A DNA stretch of 64,000 nucleotides from Omphiscola glabra. Taxonomy: Eukaryota > Mollusca > Gastropoda > Lymnaeidae. The stretch lies in assembly GCA_964017045.1 (NCBI GenBank), contig OZ024794.1, positions 21,625,316 to 21,689,315 of the forward strand, read 5' to 3'. Within the stretch, counting starts at the first letter, position 1. Each line of letters begins with the position of its first letter. Both the position numbers and the translations under genes were made by a program. The notes under the pieces are model-generated. The model worked only from the letters and a program-made list of their open reading frames with translations. It searched no databases and was not told the origin of the DNA. Positions 1 to 11,658 of the stretch are shown piece by piece.

Positions 1-290
1 TGACATGGATGCTGTAGATGGTGAGCAGTAGGTTTAAATGTATACTGATCATTGAACAGAACTTCCATTGAAAGTATTCACTAGGAAAAAACAAATGAGT
101 CTTTACACAGAAGAGCGTATTGTAGACTATATGTATTGTGAGCTACAGTGTGGCGTAGTGTAAATCGTCGAGTTGGGTTTCGTTGACCTGGCGTTGTCTG
201 ATTTCTTCCATATTATTGTTGCCTGTTATAACAAGAAAGCAACCGCTCACGCTCATTCTAGTTCAGCTCAGCAATGTTACATGTTTCTGA

Positions 291-845
291 TTGGTCACGT
301 CACGTACGGTCCGTGTCACATCATTTATTGTTGGTGTCAAGTCACGTACGGTCAGTGTCACATCATTTATTGTTGGTGTCACGTCACGTACGGTCCGTGT
401 CACATCATTTCTTGTTGGTGTCATATCACGTACGGTCAGTGTCACATCATTTCTTGTTGGTGTCATATCACGTACGGTCAGTGTCACATCATTTCTTGTT
501 GGTGTCATATCACGTACGGTCAGTGTCACATCATTTCTTGTTGGTGTCATATCACGTACGGTCAGTGTCACATCTTGTTGGTGTCATATCACGTACGGTC
601 AGTGCCACATCATTTCTTGTTGGTGTCATATCACTTACGGTCAGTGTCACATCATTTCTTGTTGGTGTCAAATCACGGATAGTCAGTATCATATCCTTTC
701 TTGTTGGTGCCGTGTCACGTATTTTCAGTGTCACGTCATTTCTGGTTGGTGTCATGTCACGTCATTTCTGGTTGGTGTCATGTCACGTCATTTCTGGTTG
801 GTGTCATGTCACGTATGTTCCCTGTCATATCATTTCTGGTTGGTG
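291..845. repeat. Minisatellite, about 42-bp unit
   Basis: About 13 units of a roughly 42-bp sequence containing TCACGTACGGTCAGTGTCAC followed by ATCATTTCTTGTTGGTGTCA. Units are nearly identical at 370-600 and diverge towards 845, where some are shortened. Because 42 is divisible by 3, the array leaves open frames on both strands; these repeat a short peptide, lack gene structure and should not be read as genes. Confidence 0.9.
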
Positions 846-3800
846 ACAAATGATCACATTGTGTTATTCAGTAAAGCTCCGATGCTTAAAAAACCAAGAA
901 TATGTCTATAAATAGAAATATCAGATTACTTCAAGATGCTGTCACGGTTTTGAACTGGAAATAACATGTTATTTTTTTACACTTTTATACTCTCCAAATT
1001 AGCTTTAGGTTGTCTTTCTATTTTTGCTATCTCATCGATGTATATGTGCCGCTCTGCGTTGTTTACCTCGCATACCTTGCTTTCAAATATTCAAATGTAG
1101 TCCTTTCAGTCTGATGCAGAGATAAAGCAAATGAGATCATCGACTTTTTTCAATTCAGATCTTACCTCGAGAATGTTCTCTCATCTGACGTATGACACGA
1201 AAGGATACGTTCGGGTGTCATTCAGGTGACAACGACGGTTGACCTTCGGTCATTTTTATATAGCAGTGGTTCTCAAAGTGGGAGGTACCACCCCCTCACC
1301 CCGGGGCGAGGTGGACTGGCCAGGGGTGCCGTAAATTGTTAAGTAGATTAAAAGAGGGGGTGCTGTTTTGACTAGCTAAGGGGGTGGTGGTGAATTATAG
1401 CATACACGTTTTTTTTTTTTATAATTTAATCAAAATTAAAATGTAACGTATCGTTGTAAGATTAAAGAATTTAATCTCGTATTTGTCTAAATGGCTCGTT
1501 GACAAAATGTACACAACAAAAGACGATAACCAAACTAGGGCTAATTACAATAAATAATTTTATTAAGTTAATTATAATTTACAAAATCAAAAAGTATTAA
1601 AATTTAAAGCTATTGGCTTACAGTATAATATTGGCTTGTACCAGTGCAATGTTGAAGAAGATACAGTGCCGTAAAAAGGTACAATGTTGAAAAACAAAGT
1701 ACGCGCACATTGAGTGTAAATAGAAACTCACAAATCTTCGTATCGTAATCGTGTTAGCAAATATCTCTGCCGTAATAGTGTTCGCACAATATCTCCCTAC
1801 GCGTATATATAGCCTGCTTCATAGACATTTCTAGAACGGCCTTACACATTGTATTCTTTTCCTGATTAGACTCGATTTTTCTACAGAATTCTAATAATAC
1901 AGCCCATAGATTTTATTAAGTTGTAAACAAGGTCAAGGGAGACTATTTTTAATTAGCCACACCCTAAATGCCGTTCCGAGCTTGGGGTCGGCTAGAGTTC
2001 ATTCACGAGGAAATATGACGTAAACACGTCATCTACATAACAAGAACATTGAAGAAGATTCCTGATCAGACACTAGTCAGACTTAGAGTAAATATAACTT
2101 TTGTAATGTGGCCAGTCCACGAAAATCATTTGATCTTTGAAACTGTATAAGTAAAAATGGTGATATACACAGAGACATTTGACCTAGCCAGGCGAAAGGA
2201 GAATATAAAATTAATCAAGACACTTTATAGCATAGCTTCCAGTCAGTGTACGCCACGGGCTTGGGAACAGGGTCGAACTGGTTGGTACTTCTTTTGGGGA
2301 TACTTTTGTAGCTTAAAATGTATATATATATTATATATATATATATATACATTATATATTATATATATACATTCTGTATGAATTTTGTGGATTATATATA
2401 ATATATATATACACATTCTGTATGAATTTTGTGGATTTAGTTAATTGGGGTAGTAAAAAAAACTAAAACCGGCCCGTTGTCATAAGCTCTAGCCTCTACA
2501 GCACCACACACAGCAATAAAAAATAACAAAACACTTGAAATTTTTATTTTCCAATCCGGTGGTATAAACATCTTTGCAATCAATGTCCGTTTTTTCGGAT
2601 AAGAAAATATTTATTCACTGTCTTGCTAGAGATGGTCATCGTCATGCTAACAGGTGGATTCTAACTAGTGGGTTTTTCTTGTATTTCTTCGCTGTCATCA
2701 AACGTTTATTGGTCTCAATTGAGAGGTCAAATGACGTCATTTTTTTAAGGAATAAAACTTTGAGAGCGCACGGTGAGACTGTATCTGAGTTTGAATCGTT
2801 TTGACGACTGGACCAGTTAACTAAATGGTCGCCATCAACAACGTGCTGCTACTGTGGTTTTTCTGTTTAGTGTTTAAAAAGTGATAACCGGAAATTTGTT
2901 TGAAAGGAATTCCGTCGACGGAAAAATTGATCGACGGAAGTTTGATCGAAAGGAAGTTTGGTCGAATTTTATTTTCAGTTCACGCGATCAAATTTTGCGT
3001 CGAATTTCTTTTTGAGCGCACTATGCTATATAGTAGAACAAAATAATGCGTTCAAAAATATAAGCGTACTAAGTCGTAGGCCTAAGTGTCACTGATTCAA
3101 ATATATTATTTGAATATATATTCCTTTTTTTTTATATAGATGTTTTTTTTTTAAATTCTTCTTATGGTTTGACTCACGTACATAATTTCTAATGATCTTT
3201 AATTTTTTTTATTTTTTTTATATTTATGTTTCAGATTAACCTCCTTAGCAGAATTCTTAGATGGTGAATACTTCCGATGCAGTTCTTCGTAATGTTTCTA
3301 TTTTAGGTTTATGAATTGTTACCTTTCAAGTAGCTTAATTAATTTATCTTTTTTTTTCTTAAAGACTTTTTTTTACTCGCATTTCCATCTTGTTTGTTTT
3401 ACTAGCATAATTTTTGTTGTTGACAAACGTGACCCTCTCGCCTCGGTCGATTCAGTATTCCTCTTGCTGACCTGTACTGTGGCATCCGATTTGATGACAC
3501 AGCGTTACAGCTCCAGTTTGCTGGCTCAAAGGGGGGGTGGGGGGTTAAGGTTGGGGTGGTGAGTGATGGTGAAATAAGAATATTTCTTTTAATACTACCC
3601 TTTCGCCTGCATTAACCATCGATCCTAATTTTATGATTTTGGGTTGAGATGGGGGAAGGTGTTGGAACAGGACATTTCGGAAATTAGACTCTGATCAACG
3701 GACTGCAAGCAGTCGTTAAATTCTACTTTTTAGTTGTAAGCCTGGGTAAAGAGCTCAGTCATTCAATCGTCCACTTCGTTGTCTTATTGTGTTATTCAAA

Positions 3801-4215
3801 CCACAAAATATCTTGTTCTTAATATTACTTTTAAATACAATACGTTTATATATCCAGACACACACACACACAAAACACAGCTGACACTCAATTTATATGT
3901 TTCATTGAGTTTTTTTTTTTATTTCGTATTTTCTTGAAATTGACAGTTCTATTATTTGTGTGTTGAACACAAAAAGATTATACAGTAAAACTGCTTTATC
4001 GCCGCACAGCAGGTACTAATTATTTGTGTCAGGCTATGTAAACCATTTCATCTATACACCGATCACTCGGGTCCACTTTCTCTCGGCGGCTTCTCATGCT
4101 GTATCTTTAATAGCTAGTCTAGTAAGGATACGCGTTGCTGGGAAAAAAAATTTTATTTAGATCACGTGACTAAGTTTTAAAAAAATTAAATATAACATAA
4201 CGAACAATAATAGGG
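846..4215. other. Non-coding stretch, no gene seen
   Basis: AT-rich DNA with no supportable exon. It holds a degenerate hAT-type end (CAGTGGTTCTCAAAGTGGGA at 1264-1283, no partner end found), AT microsatellites at about 2317-2420, a short CA run near 3860 and several homopolymer tracts. It lies downstream of the PQNY-rich gene on the minus strand, so undetected 3' exons or a 3' UTR of that gene could be here. I found no in-phase exon. Confidence 0.5.
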
Positions 4216-4219
4216 TTGA

Positions 4220-4530
4220 GCGAGATCTTCGCAGAAGACAAAGAGATCTTCGCAGAAGACAAAGAGATATTCGCAGAAGACAAAGAGATCTTCGCTAAAG
4301 ACAAAGAGATCTTCGCTAAAGACAAAGAGATTTTTTTGCAGAAGGCAAAGAGAACTTCGCAGAAGACAAAGAGATATTCGCTAAAGACAAAGAGATCTTC
4401 GCAGAAGACAAAGAGATCTTCGCTAAAGACAAAGAGATATTCGCAGAAGACAAAGAGATCTTCGCTAAAGACAAAGAGATTTTTTGCAGAATGCAAAGAG
4501 AACTTTGCAGAAGACAAAGAGATTGGATGC
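4220..4530. repeat. Minisatellite, 21-bp unit
   Basis: About 14 units of AGATCTTCGCAGAAGACAAAG and close variants (GCTAAAG for GCAGAAG). One long frame on each strand repeats a heptapeptide such as EIFAEDK. This follows from a unit length divisible by 3. No splice sites or start context support a gene. Confidence 0.9.
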
Positions 4531-5170
4531 ATGTTGTTTCGTTATGTAATGCTTTGATCTGAGATTGTTTTTAAAGGTGAGGGATTACCTCACATTTCTA
4601 AAAGTAAAAACATAAAAAGTTAATGGCATGAAGTGCACATGTGCTAAGGACTGAACAAAACTATCAACATTTTAATTGTGCAAAAAATGTATAGACAAAA
4701 GTTATTGTAATTTTTAAGCTTTAGATTAGTGTAATATTTTTTTCAGATTGCTCATAATTTAGAATCGTAAATATTCCTCATCGTTGTCAAGTATTTGCAA
4801 GTGGTTACTTAAAATTGTGGTTGCTATGATTTTAGTTTATTTCCGTCATTTTCTTAGACCACTCCACATCTTCCAATGCGACTCAACTAAACCTGTCTCG
4901 ATAGTGTCGATCACGTGACTTGTCTCAAACTCCGAGATCCAGTAAAGGACGATATGCCATCTTACAAAACTGATACTTTGATTGACATACACCTCGGACT
5001 TTGTCTGGATTGGAGTAGTCACGTGGGTCCTGCACCCGCCTCGGCTTCACTGGACCTCGTAAATGTAAGGGGAACAAAGTTGCTATGCGAAAAATATAAC
5101 CATATAATTTTGAATGTATGAAGCATTAGCCGAAAATTGACAAGGAGCCCCCAAAAGTCGCGAGACGGAT

Positions 5171-5281
5171 CTGCCTAGACTAGATAACTATCACCAGCTA
5201 AGCAGTGCTGCCTAGACTAGATAACTATCACCAGCTAAGCAGTGCTGCCTAGACTAGATAACTATCACCAGCTAAGCAGTG
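5171..5281. repeat. Three direct repeats of 37 bp
   Basis: Three identical 37-bp copies beginning CTGCCTAGACTAGATAACTA, head to tail. It lies downstream of exon 3 of the PQNY-rich gene. Confidence 0.9.
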
Positions 5282-5532
5282 AGAGTTCAGTTCATCCATG
5301 GTGTGTTTTATAAAATAAAGTTCAATCCTAGCAAGTAATCCAGCGCCTTGTCATTTATTAAATAAGCGCATTTCTTGATGTGAATACTGCAAGGCTGCGC
5401 AAGAGAAGTCAACACCTTTATAGGGCGTGTTTGAGAGTCAAAACAAGGCTGCAGGTATGTTTTAAAGAAAGGAAAAAAACATTATGCGTCATTTCCTCTT
5501 TAACAGGCGCTCCGCGATAGCGGGTTACTTAC

Positions 5533-8500
5533 GGATCATAGTCACAATAGCATTTGACCGGGTCGAAGATGAGCTTTGCTGGACAATCCAGCTCTATGGT
5601 GTCGCTGATAAACTTTCCACGGGTGCTTGAGGGCTTCAGGTCACAGTCAACTTTTGGAACTGGAGGAAAGTGTTTAGAATCAACAATGGAGTGGTGGGGA
5701 TGAGGAAATCAGTTAGGTTTAAGTATTTGTGCCACACAATGCTAATTTGTAGGTCCCGTTTTAAACATATCAAAACTTCAGTCATCTTTTATCATAACAA
5801 ATGTTGATTCCACTAGTTACTTCTTGTTCTATTTTTGTTGACTACGACGGCTGAAGTCGGTGTATATAGGTATGTTGCCAGGAAAGTTTAAAACCTGGCT
5901 ATGCTGTGGAATGCCGAGTAATGCCAGAGTATTAAGTAGAGTCATCGACTACACGGCCCTGGGGCTCTATGTTATATACCTTTTTCTTTATGTGGCATTG
6001 TGTGGCAACCAATGAACCGTGGCTACATTGGTTGGAATTTTAGCACACAAACGAACGGTGTGGTCGTTCAATGGCGCATTCCTACTATAGTGTTACAATT
6101 AATGAAAACCTAAGGGGCATTCCTACTATAGTGTTACAATGAATGAATAACTATCAGAATGCTTCAAAGTTGACAAAAAAACAATTCCTAGTTTAAAAAT
6201 CATTTAGCTTTTGCTGCTCATTATCAAGGATAATATATGATAGTAAGGACTGCGTTTACGGTCACCCACATGTTTCTCCAGGTTGAAGACAATGAGGAAG
6301 GGGGGGGGGGCACTGCCTAAAATTGCTTTGCAAGTAAAAGCTTCCTGTCAGTAGTGAGTTAATTTATAATGTTCTCACCCTCTTTTGTTTTTATTATTTA
6401 GTTCACTGCATTCAAACACACGTCGCGCAATTACTTTTTTCTTGTAGTTTAGTTTCCAAAATTTCAAATTTCAAATGGTAAAATGTCAAGCCACTGATGG
6501 GTATTATTTCATACTTTATGCAAGTCCAGGTGGCGATTATATAGATTGTAGAATACATCGGTATCTATGGTATTGTAGAATACCTCGGTATATATGGTAT
6601 TGTAGAATACCTCGGTATGTATGGTATTGTAGAATACCTCGGTAAATATGGTATTGTAGAATACCTCGGTATGTATGGTATTGTAGAATGCCTCGGTATA
6701 TATGGTATTGTAGAATACCTCGGTATATATGGTATTGTAGAATACCTCGGTATATATGGTATTGTAGAATACCTCGGTAAATATGGTATTGTAGAATACC
6801 TCGGTATATATGGTATTGTAGAATACCTCGGTATGTATGGTATTGTAGAATACCTCGGTAAATATGGTATTGTAGAATTTTATAAAGTGCTCTACTTGAA
6901 AGCGTGCTTTGTCAAGTTACTTTAGTAGAAGGGAAGTTTACACACTGCTGCCAACATTGTTTGGCGGCCTATAGATAATAGATGAACTAAACACAAAGCG
7001 TATAATGGTGGCCCGAATGCACGACGCGAAAGAGAATAGAACTCATTTGACGGAGCATAACAACAGTTGCGAACAAGGTTGACCATTTTAGCTACTGCTT
7101 TCTTCTAATGCAGTGATTCTCAACATGTGGGTCGTTACCAATGTTGCCTTTAAGCCGCGGCCGTGCAGCTATCCCACAGATGCCGCGAAGCAGTTTTGAG
7201 CATCCGCGCAGCATATTTTTATAAAAAATAAATTCCAACAGATACGCTGCACCCTGCAAAGTAAAACTTTGCACACAACTTGATTATTTTGCACACGAAC
7301 CAGCAAACCTTAGAGGGAACATTGGTCGTGACCCCCTTTTTTTTTTAGAAGGGGGGGTGTCGAACGACCTTTACACAGGGGTTGCGTAAGACCATAGGAA
7401 ACACATATTACTTATAAAGTGGCAAAGCAAATAATTTTATGGTTGGGAGTCGCCATAACATGAGGTACTATATTAAAGGGTCGCCGCATTAGGAAGGTTG
7501 AGAACCACTGTTATAATGGATAAGTTAAGATAAAACAAAAATATTTTTTTGATAGGCGAGCTTTGTTTTTTTTTGGCACATCTTATCTTATTTTATTTTT
7601 AAATAAGGATAACTCAAGACTTACCCGGTGCATGGGGGTAATCATAGTTTGAGCCCGTATTGTAGCTTGGAGACGGTGACTGTGATGGTGTTGGATTGTA
7701 TGGGTTACGTGGGTCGTAATTGGTGTATGATGGTTTGGGATCAACGGGGCCGTAGTTAGTAGGGATAGCAGGGTACTTGCCATCATTGTACGAAGGTGGG
7801 GAAGGTTTTCTGTACGGATCCCGGGTGCGCTGTGAAGGTCTGGCGTAGCCTGGAGCAGCGGGGTAGGAAGGAGCCGGGCTGGCCGATGGTTGATTGTAGG
7901 TTGTTGATGGTCCAGAGTCGTAGTTACTGGGTCTGGCGAGGTACTGGCGGGCAGGGCTAGCTGATGGGGCATGGGTAGCTGACGGGGGACTGTATGGAGC
8001 AGGTGTGGTAGCTTTAGCAGGTGGGGCGGCCGTGACCAGCTCAACGTAGTAACCGTCGTCGTAAAAAACGTAACCTCCTGTAGGAATATCTGGGTAGACG
8101 TCTACGCCTTTGGCTGACGGCTGGTAGGTATTGGAGGCTGGTGCTGGTTGGCTTGCATAAGGCCCTGCTTGATACGGGTTGGCTGGGTACTGGTTGGCTG
8201 GGTACTGGTTGGCTGGGTACTGGTTGGTTGGGTACTGGTTGGCTGGGTACTGGTTGGTTGGGTACTGGTTGGATGGGTACTGGTTGGCTGGGTACTGGTT
8301 GAGTGGGTACTGGTTGGATGGGTATTGGTTGGCTGGGTACTGGTTGTTGGGTTGGTATTGGTTTGGATCAGGGAAAGGCGGCCATAGAATGTCTTGCGGA
8401 CCGTATGGGGGCTGTTGGCCAGCGTAAGGAACAGTGTAAGGGACAGCGCCGGTCTGCTGGCCATTATATTGATTGTTGTAGTCTTGTTGTGGGTTGTATG

Positions 8501-8816
8501 GGGGCTGTTCTCCAGTGTAAGGAACAGTGTAAGGGACAGCGCCGGCCTGCTGACCATTATATTGATTGTTGTAGTCTTGTTGTGGGTTGTAGTTAGGTAG
8601 TGGGATGGTGTATTGGTTGTTGCCTGGTTGTTGCTGCCCGCCATAAGTGTTGTATGTATTCGGTGTGGCGTTAGGGTTATATCCAGGCTGGTTGGCGTAG
8701 TTGTTGTAAGGCTTCACGCCAAGTACGTCTGGATAGGTCTGAGGATTGGCGTAGGTTTGGGCACGGGCTTGTCCAAAGATGGCCGCGGCCAGTAAAAACA
8801 TGTGATGCACCCCCAT
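5533..8816 (-). CDS. Secreted Pro/Gln/Asn/Tyr-rich repeat protein with Cys-rich tail (partial 3')
   Basis: Coding exons seen: 8816-7625 and 5659-5533 (minus). I chose ATG 8816 because it gives a clean signal peptide ([20 protein letters not shown]) and because an acceptor CTCAG at 8832-8836 puts the upstream ATG at 8843 inside the intron. The mature chain is low complexity with no cysteine in exon 2: two near-identical segments of about 34 residues ([15 protein letters not shown], then GAVPYTVPY), about 12 NQYPx pentapeptides near residues 155-220, then a Pro/Ser/Thr/Tyr-rich region. Exon 2 ends in phase 1 at CCGG|GTAAGT. Exon 3 adds 41 residues with four cysteines (VDCDL, LDCPAK, KCYCDY), resembling the C-terminal half of peritrophin-type chitin-binding domains. 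Its donor CC|GTAAGT shows more exons follow, not found. Inference: an extracellular matrix, shell, mucus or adhesive protein. The exact family is not recognised. Confidence 0.7.
6546..6885. repeat. Minisatellite, 27-bp unit
   Basis: About 12 units of TATTGTAGAATACCTCGGTA followed by TATATGG, varying at TATA/TGTA/AATA. It lies between the PQNY-rich gene and its exon 3. The frame repeating YGIVEYLGI is an artefact of the unit length. Confidence 0.9.
7111..7510. mobile_element. Non-autonomous hAT element, 400 bp
   Basis: Starts CAGTGATTCTCAACATGTGG and ends AAGGTTGAGAACCACTG, an imperfect terminal inverted repeat of the widespread CAGTGGTTCTCAA type. The flanking octamers TTCTAATG (7103-7110) and TTATAATG (7511-7518) match at 7 of 8 positions, fitting an aged 8-bp hAT target duplication. 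No coding capacity. It sits in the intron between exons 2 and 3 of the PQNY-rich gene. Confidence 0.75.
8177..8350 (-). repeat. Coding 15-bp repeat (NQYPx pentapeptides)
   Basis: About 12 copies of a 15-bp unit read on the minus strand as Asn-Gln-Tyr-Pro followed by Ala, Ser, Thr or Leu. It is in frame with the flanking non-repetitive coding sequence, so here the repeat is part of a real exon. The fifth codon varies more than the others. Confidence 0.85.
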
Positions 8817-9390
8817 TATCTCGTCGGGAAGCTGAGATGGCAAAATACGTCACATCATTGCGTTATTATGTCATTGAGTTTAGTTAATTACAACTTCTCT
8901 CAGTCTCAGACTTGAAGAAATCTCTTAACTCATTCATTGAAGATTGTCTGTCTTGTCCTTTTGTCTGCCTTGAATGTCAAACTTTACCTCTTCTTTTGTG
9001 ATTATCATAATTTCATTTGAAAGCTTTATAATCAATTTAAGCAGCAGAAACTATGGCCCATTAAAATAACTCATTAACCTTGTTTTTTGATGGTTTTTTA
9101 TAATGTTCCGGGCAGCTTCTCAAAACATTTAAAAACTTAAACATTGAAAAATAAAACGTTTATAATTTAAAACAGTTTATTGCAAAAATATATTATAATG
9201 AAAAGTTAAAGATTCGCAAATAACATTTATGTTACATTTTTTTTCTTTTTGTCAATTAAATTAAATTTTTAAATAGACATTTTAAACTTTGCAACGACTC
9301 CCATCGTGTTACACTTTGATACATTTGGTGATAACTTTTGTAAAAAATAGTTCAGAAATAACACCTGTCACTCGTTTTAAAGTTCCTTAC

Positions 9391-9461
9391 CTGGGAGAAA
9401 ACAGAACTCCAAAGCTCCACAAAAAGGATGATAGCTATGAAAATAGAGTCTCGCTTTTATA
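9391..9461 (-). promoter_or_regulatory. TATA box and 5' UTR exon of the PQNY-rich gene
   Basis: On the minus strand TATAAAAG occupies 9461-9454. About 63 bp downstream is a strong donor, CCCAG|GTAAGG, ending at 9391. The next acceptor in the same direction, CATCTCAG, ends at 8832, just before the coding exon. This fits a TATA promoter with transcription starting around 9430, a short non-coding exon 1, and an intron of about 560 bp. The start site is inferred from typical TATA spacing. Confidence 0.5.
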
Positions 9462-11658
9462 GATTTACCGACCAATTTAGCTGATCTGGTCGATAGGGGG
9501 CGCGTTAAATTTGTGTGGAGACAAAGGGATGTCAGACTTTTGGTGGACATTAAACCCAAATCCTAAGACTCCCCGAGCAGGCCCGGCTAGATAAGGGGCA
9601 TAACTTTAAGCTCTTCGCCCCATACCTCAGGGGCTGTTTCTAAATATTTCGCCCCAGCACACACATTCTTATTACAAGAGTAGCCAGTGGTTTACTGACA
9701 GCGCTGCCCCTCTGTCCTTCTATTGGGCGATCACTAGATCCGGTATGTGAAACCATAGTCCGGTGCACATTAGTAAATGTTTCATTTCTAAATCTTTGCC
9801 ACAGTTCTGGCATGCGGGCTTGAGATTATGCGCAGATATATTATTACTCACTGGGTCTTAAATAACAAACACCAACAAGAAAACAAAAATCAAGTAATTT
9901 ACGACTGAAATACAAGTACCAAATTTCACCCATTTCTTACGTGGCCAAATTGTGACGTGGCCAAATTGTGAAGTGGTCAAATTGTGAAGTGGCGAAATTG
10001 TGAAGTGGCCATAAAATCATGCGCTCATCAGAAAGGACCATACAAAAAACTTTTTTGACGATTTGAAAACTCAATTTTTTTAAAAAATAAAGAATTTATA
10101 AATTCTTGGTTCAAAATTAATGCAACAAAATTTTGCTGGTTTAAATAGACTTATTTTGTGTGCGAAACGTTATACAGCAGTTAATTAATGGATAATTTCA
10201 AAACACCAAACTATTTACTTGAGAAATAACAAGGATGTAGGGAAGAGGCTCGACACTCTTCAGATCATGCAACGAGAGAAGAAAACCGCTGATGTTTTGG
10301 TTTCATTTCCCTTCTATAAAATACCAAAATATAAGGCTTACAAAGTCGAGGCAGGCCTATTACACGCAGAAAATACACAAATACATGAATTTAAATGTAA
10401 TTACTACACGTTGCGCAATTAGCTATCCACACATCCATCCATCCATCAATACAACATTATGTCTGTCCGTCTATCTTGCTATAATTACAAAAATATTCAT
10501 CTTTTTGGTCTCTCTTCTTCTTTCAGCGGTTGCTTTCTTTCGTACCGCAGCGTTCTTCCTTTCAGCATGTGTGTACCAGAATTTTATCGACACTTTACTT
10601 ATTTATCTGGACAGCAAAACACAGACACACTTCATCTCACTCACATGGCGTCACAGATTACGTGTATCAACTACACAAGCGCTCTACAGTCGCGGGAATG
10701 ACAAAACTGAACTTTGACCCGTACAACAAACTGCTATTCTCGTCCGGTCTCATTACAATTTACTGATGACTCTTCCATCAACCCCTCGAGATGTGTGAGC
10801 TGCTTCCCCCGGGTCCTTGTAAGCGGATCATGTGTCCACAATATATATGTATATGCATATGTAATACACAAAGAAACATCAGTGCCAATCGAATCCATCG
10901 TCAAGACCATCACGATTTCTTTTCTGAGTGAATGCTGGATGCCCTTCATCAATGACGACCATTTGTCAATCACCAACCTGATATTTTTTTTAAAAAATTG
11001 GTTTTCAAAAGTAATTCGAATTATTTATTAAAAATAATATGATCTAAATAGATGTTCTCACAGATTATTAAAACGTCAATGAGTGCACTCGGTATTAGGA
11101 TACAATTAAAATCTACAGTTGTGTTCAGTGCTGTGCCGCTGGTCCAGCATAGTCTCGTCTCTAGTCATCCTCCTACAATCCCCACAAGAGCCGACTTTTA
11201 AGTATTTCCCTCTGCTTTAAGCAGTTAAGCGGTTATAGAGTCGATCAGCATGGAAAGCCTCAAATAATCTCGGGTCACATTTAGTAATAAGATATTTATG
11301 GAATAAAAATCTAGCAACTCTTTACAATTCAAAGTAACAATTCAAAGTAACAATTCAAAGTAACAATTCAAAGTAACATACAATGACGTCATAAATCAAC
11401 CATAATTTACATTCATTTATCGTCAAGATTGCCACATTTCAACATTCAACAATTTACATCCCCCCCACCACCCCAAAACGACTCCTTATTCCGAAACGGA
11501 GATTGAACGTTTTCCCAACCATAAAACCTTGCTGGTGGTCGGCCCCCGAGGTTTCAAAGGAAACGCCTCTTAAAAATTCCTATCTGGCTAATCAGTACCT
11601 ACCGCCATCAACATGGCTACACTTACCAATCGCTACCTACCATCGCCACTCATCAAAG
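9462..11658. other. Intergenic region, no gene seen
   Basis: Separates the 3' end of MYCBPAP-like copy A from the TATA box of the PQNY-rich gene. It contains a short 16-bp direct repeat (GTGGCCAAATTGTGAA, about five units, 9943-10010) and four 13-bp repeats (CAATTCAAAGTAA, about 11325-11373). Open frames near 10.2-11.0 kb have no splice support, no family resemblance and overlap one another in several frames. I regard them as chance. Confidence 0.5.
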
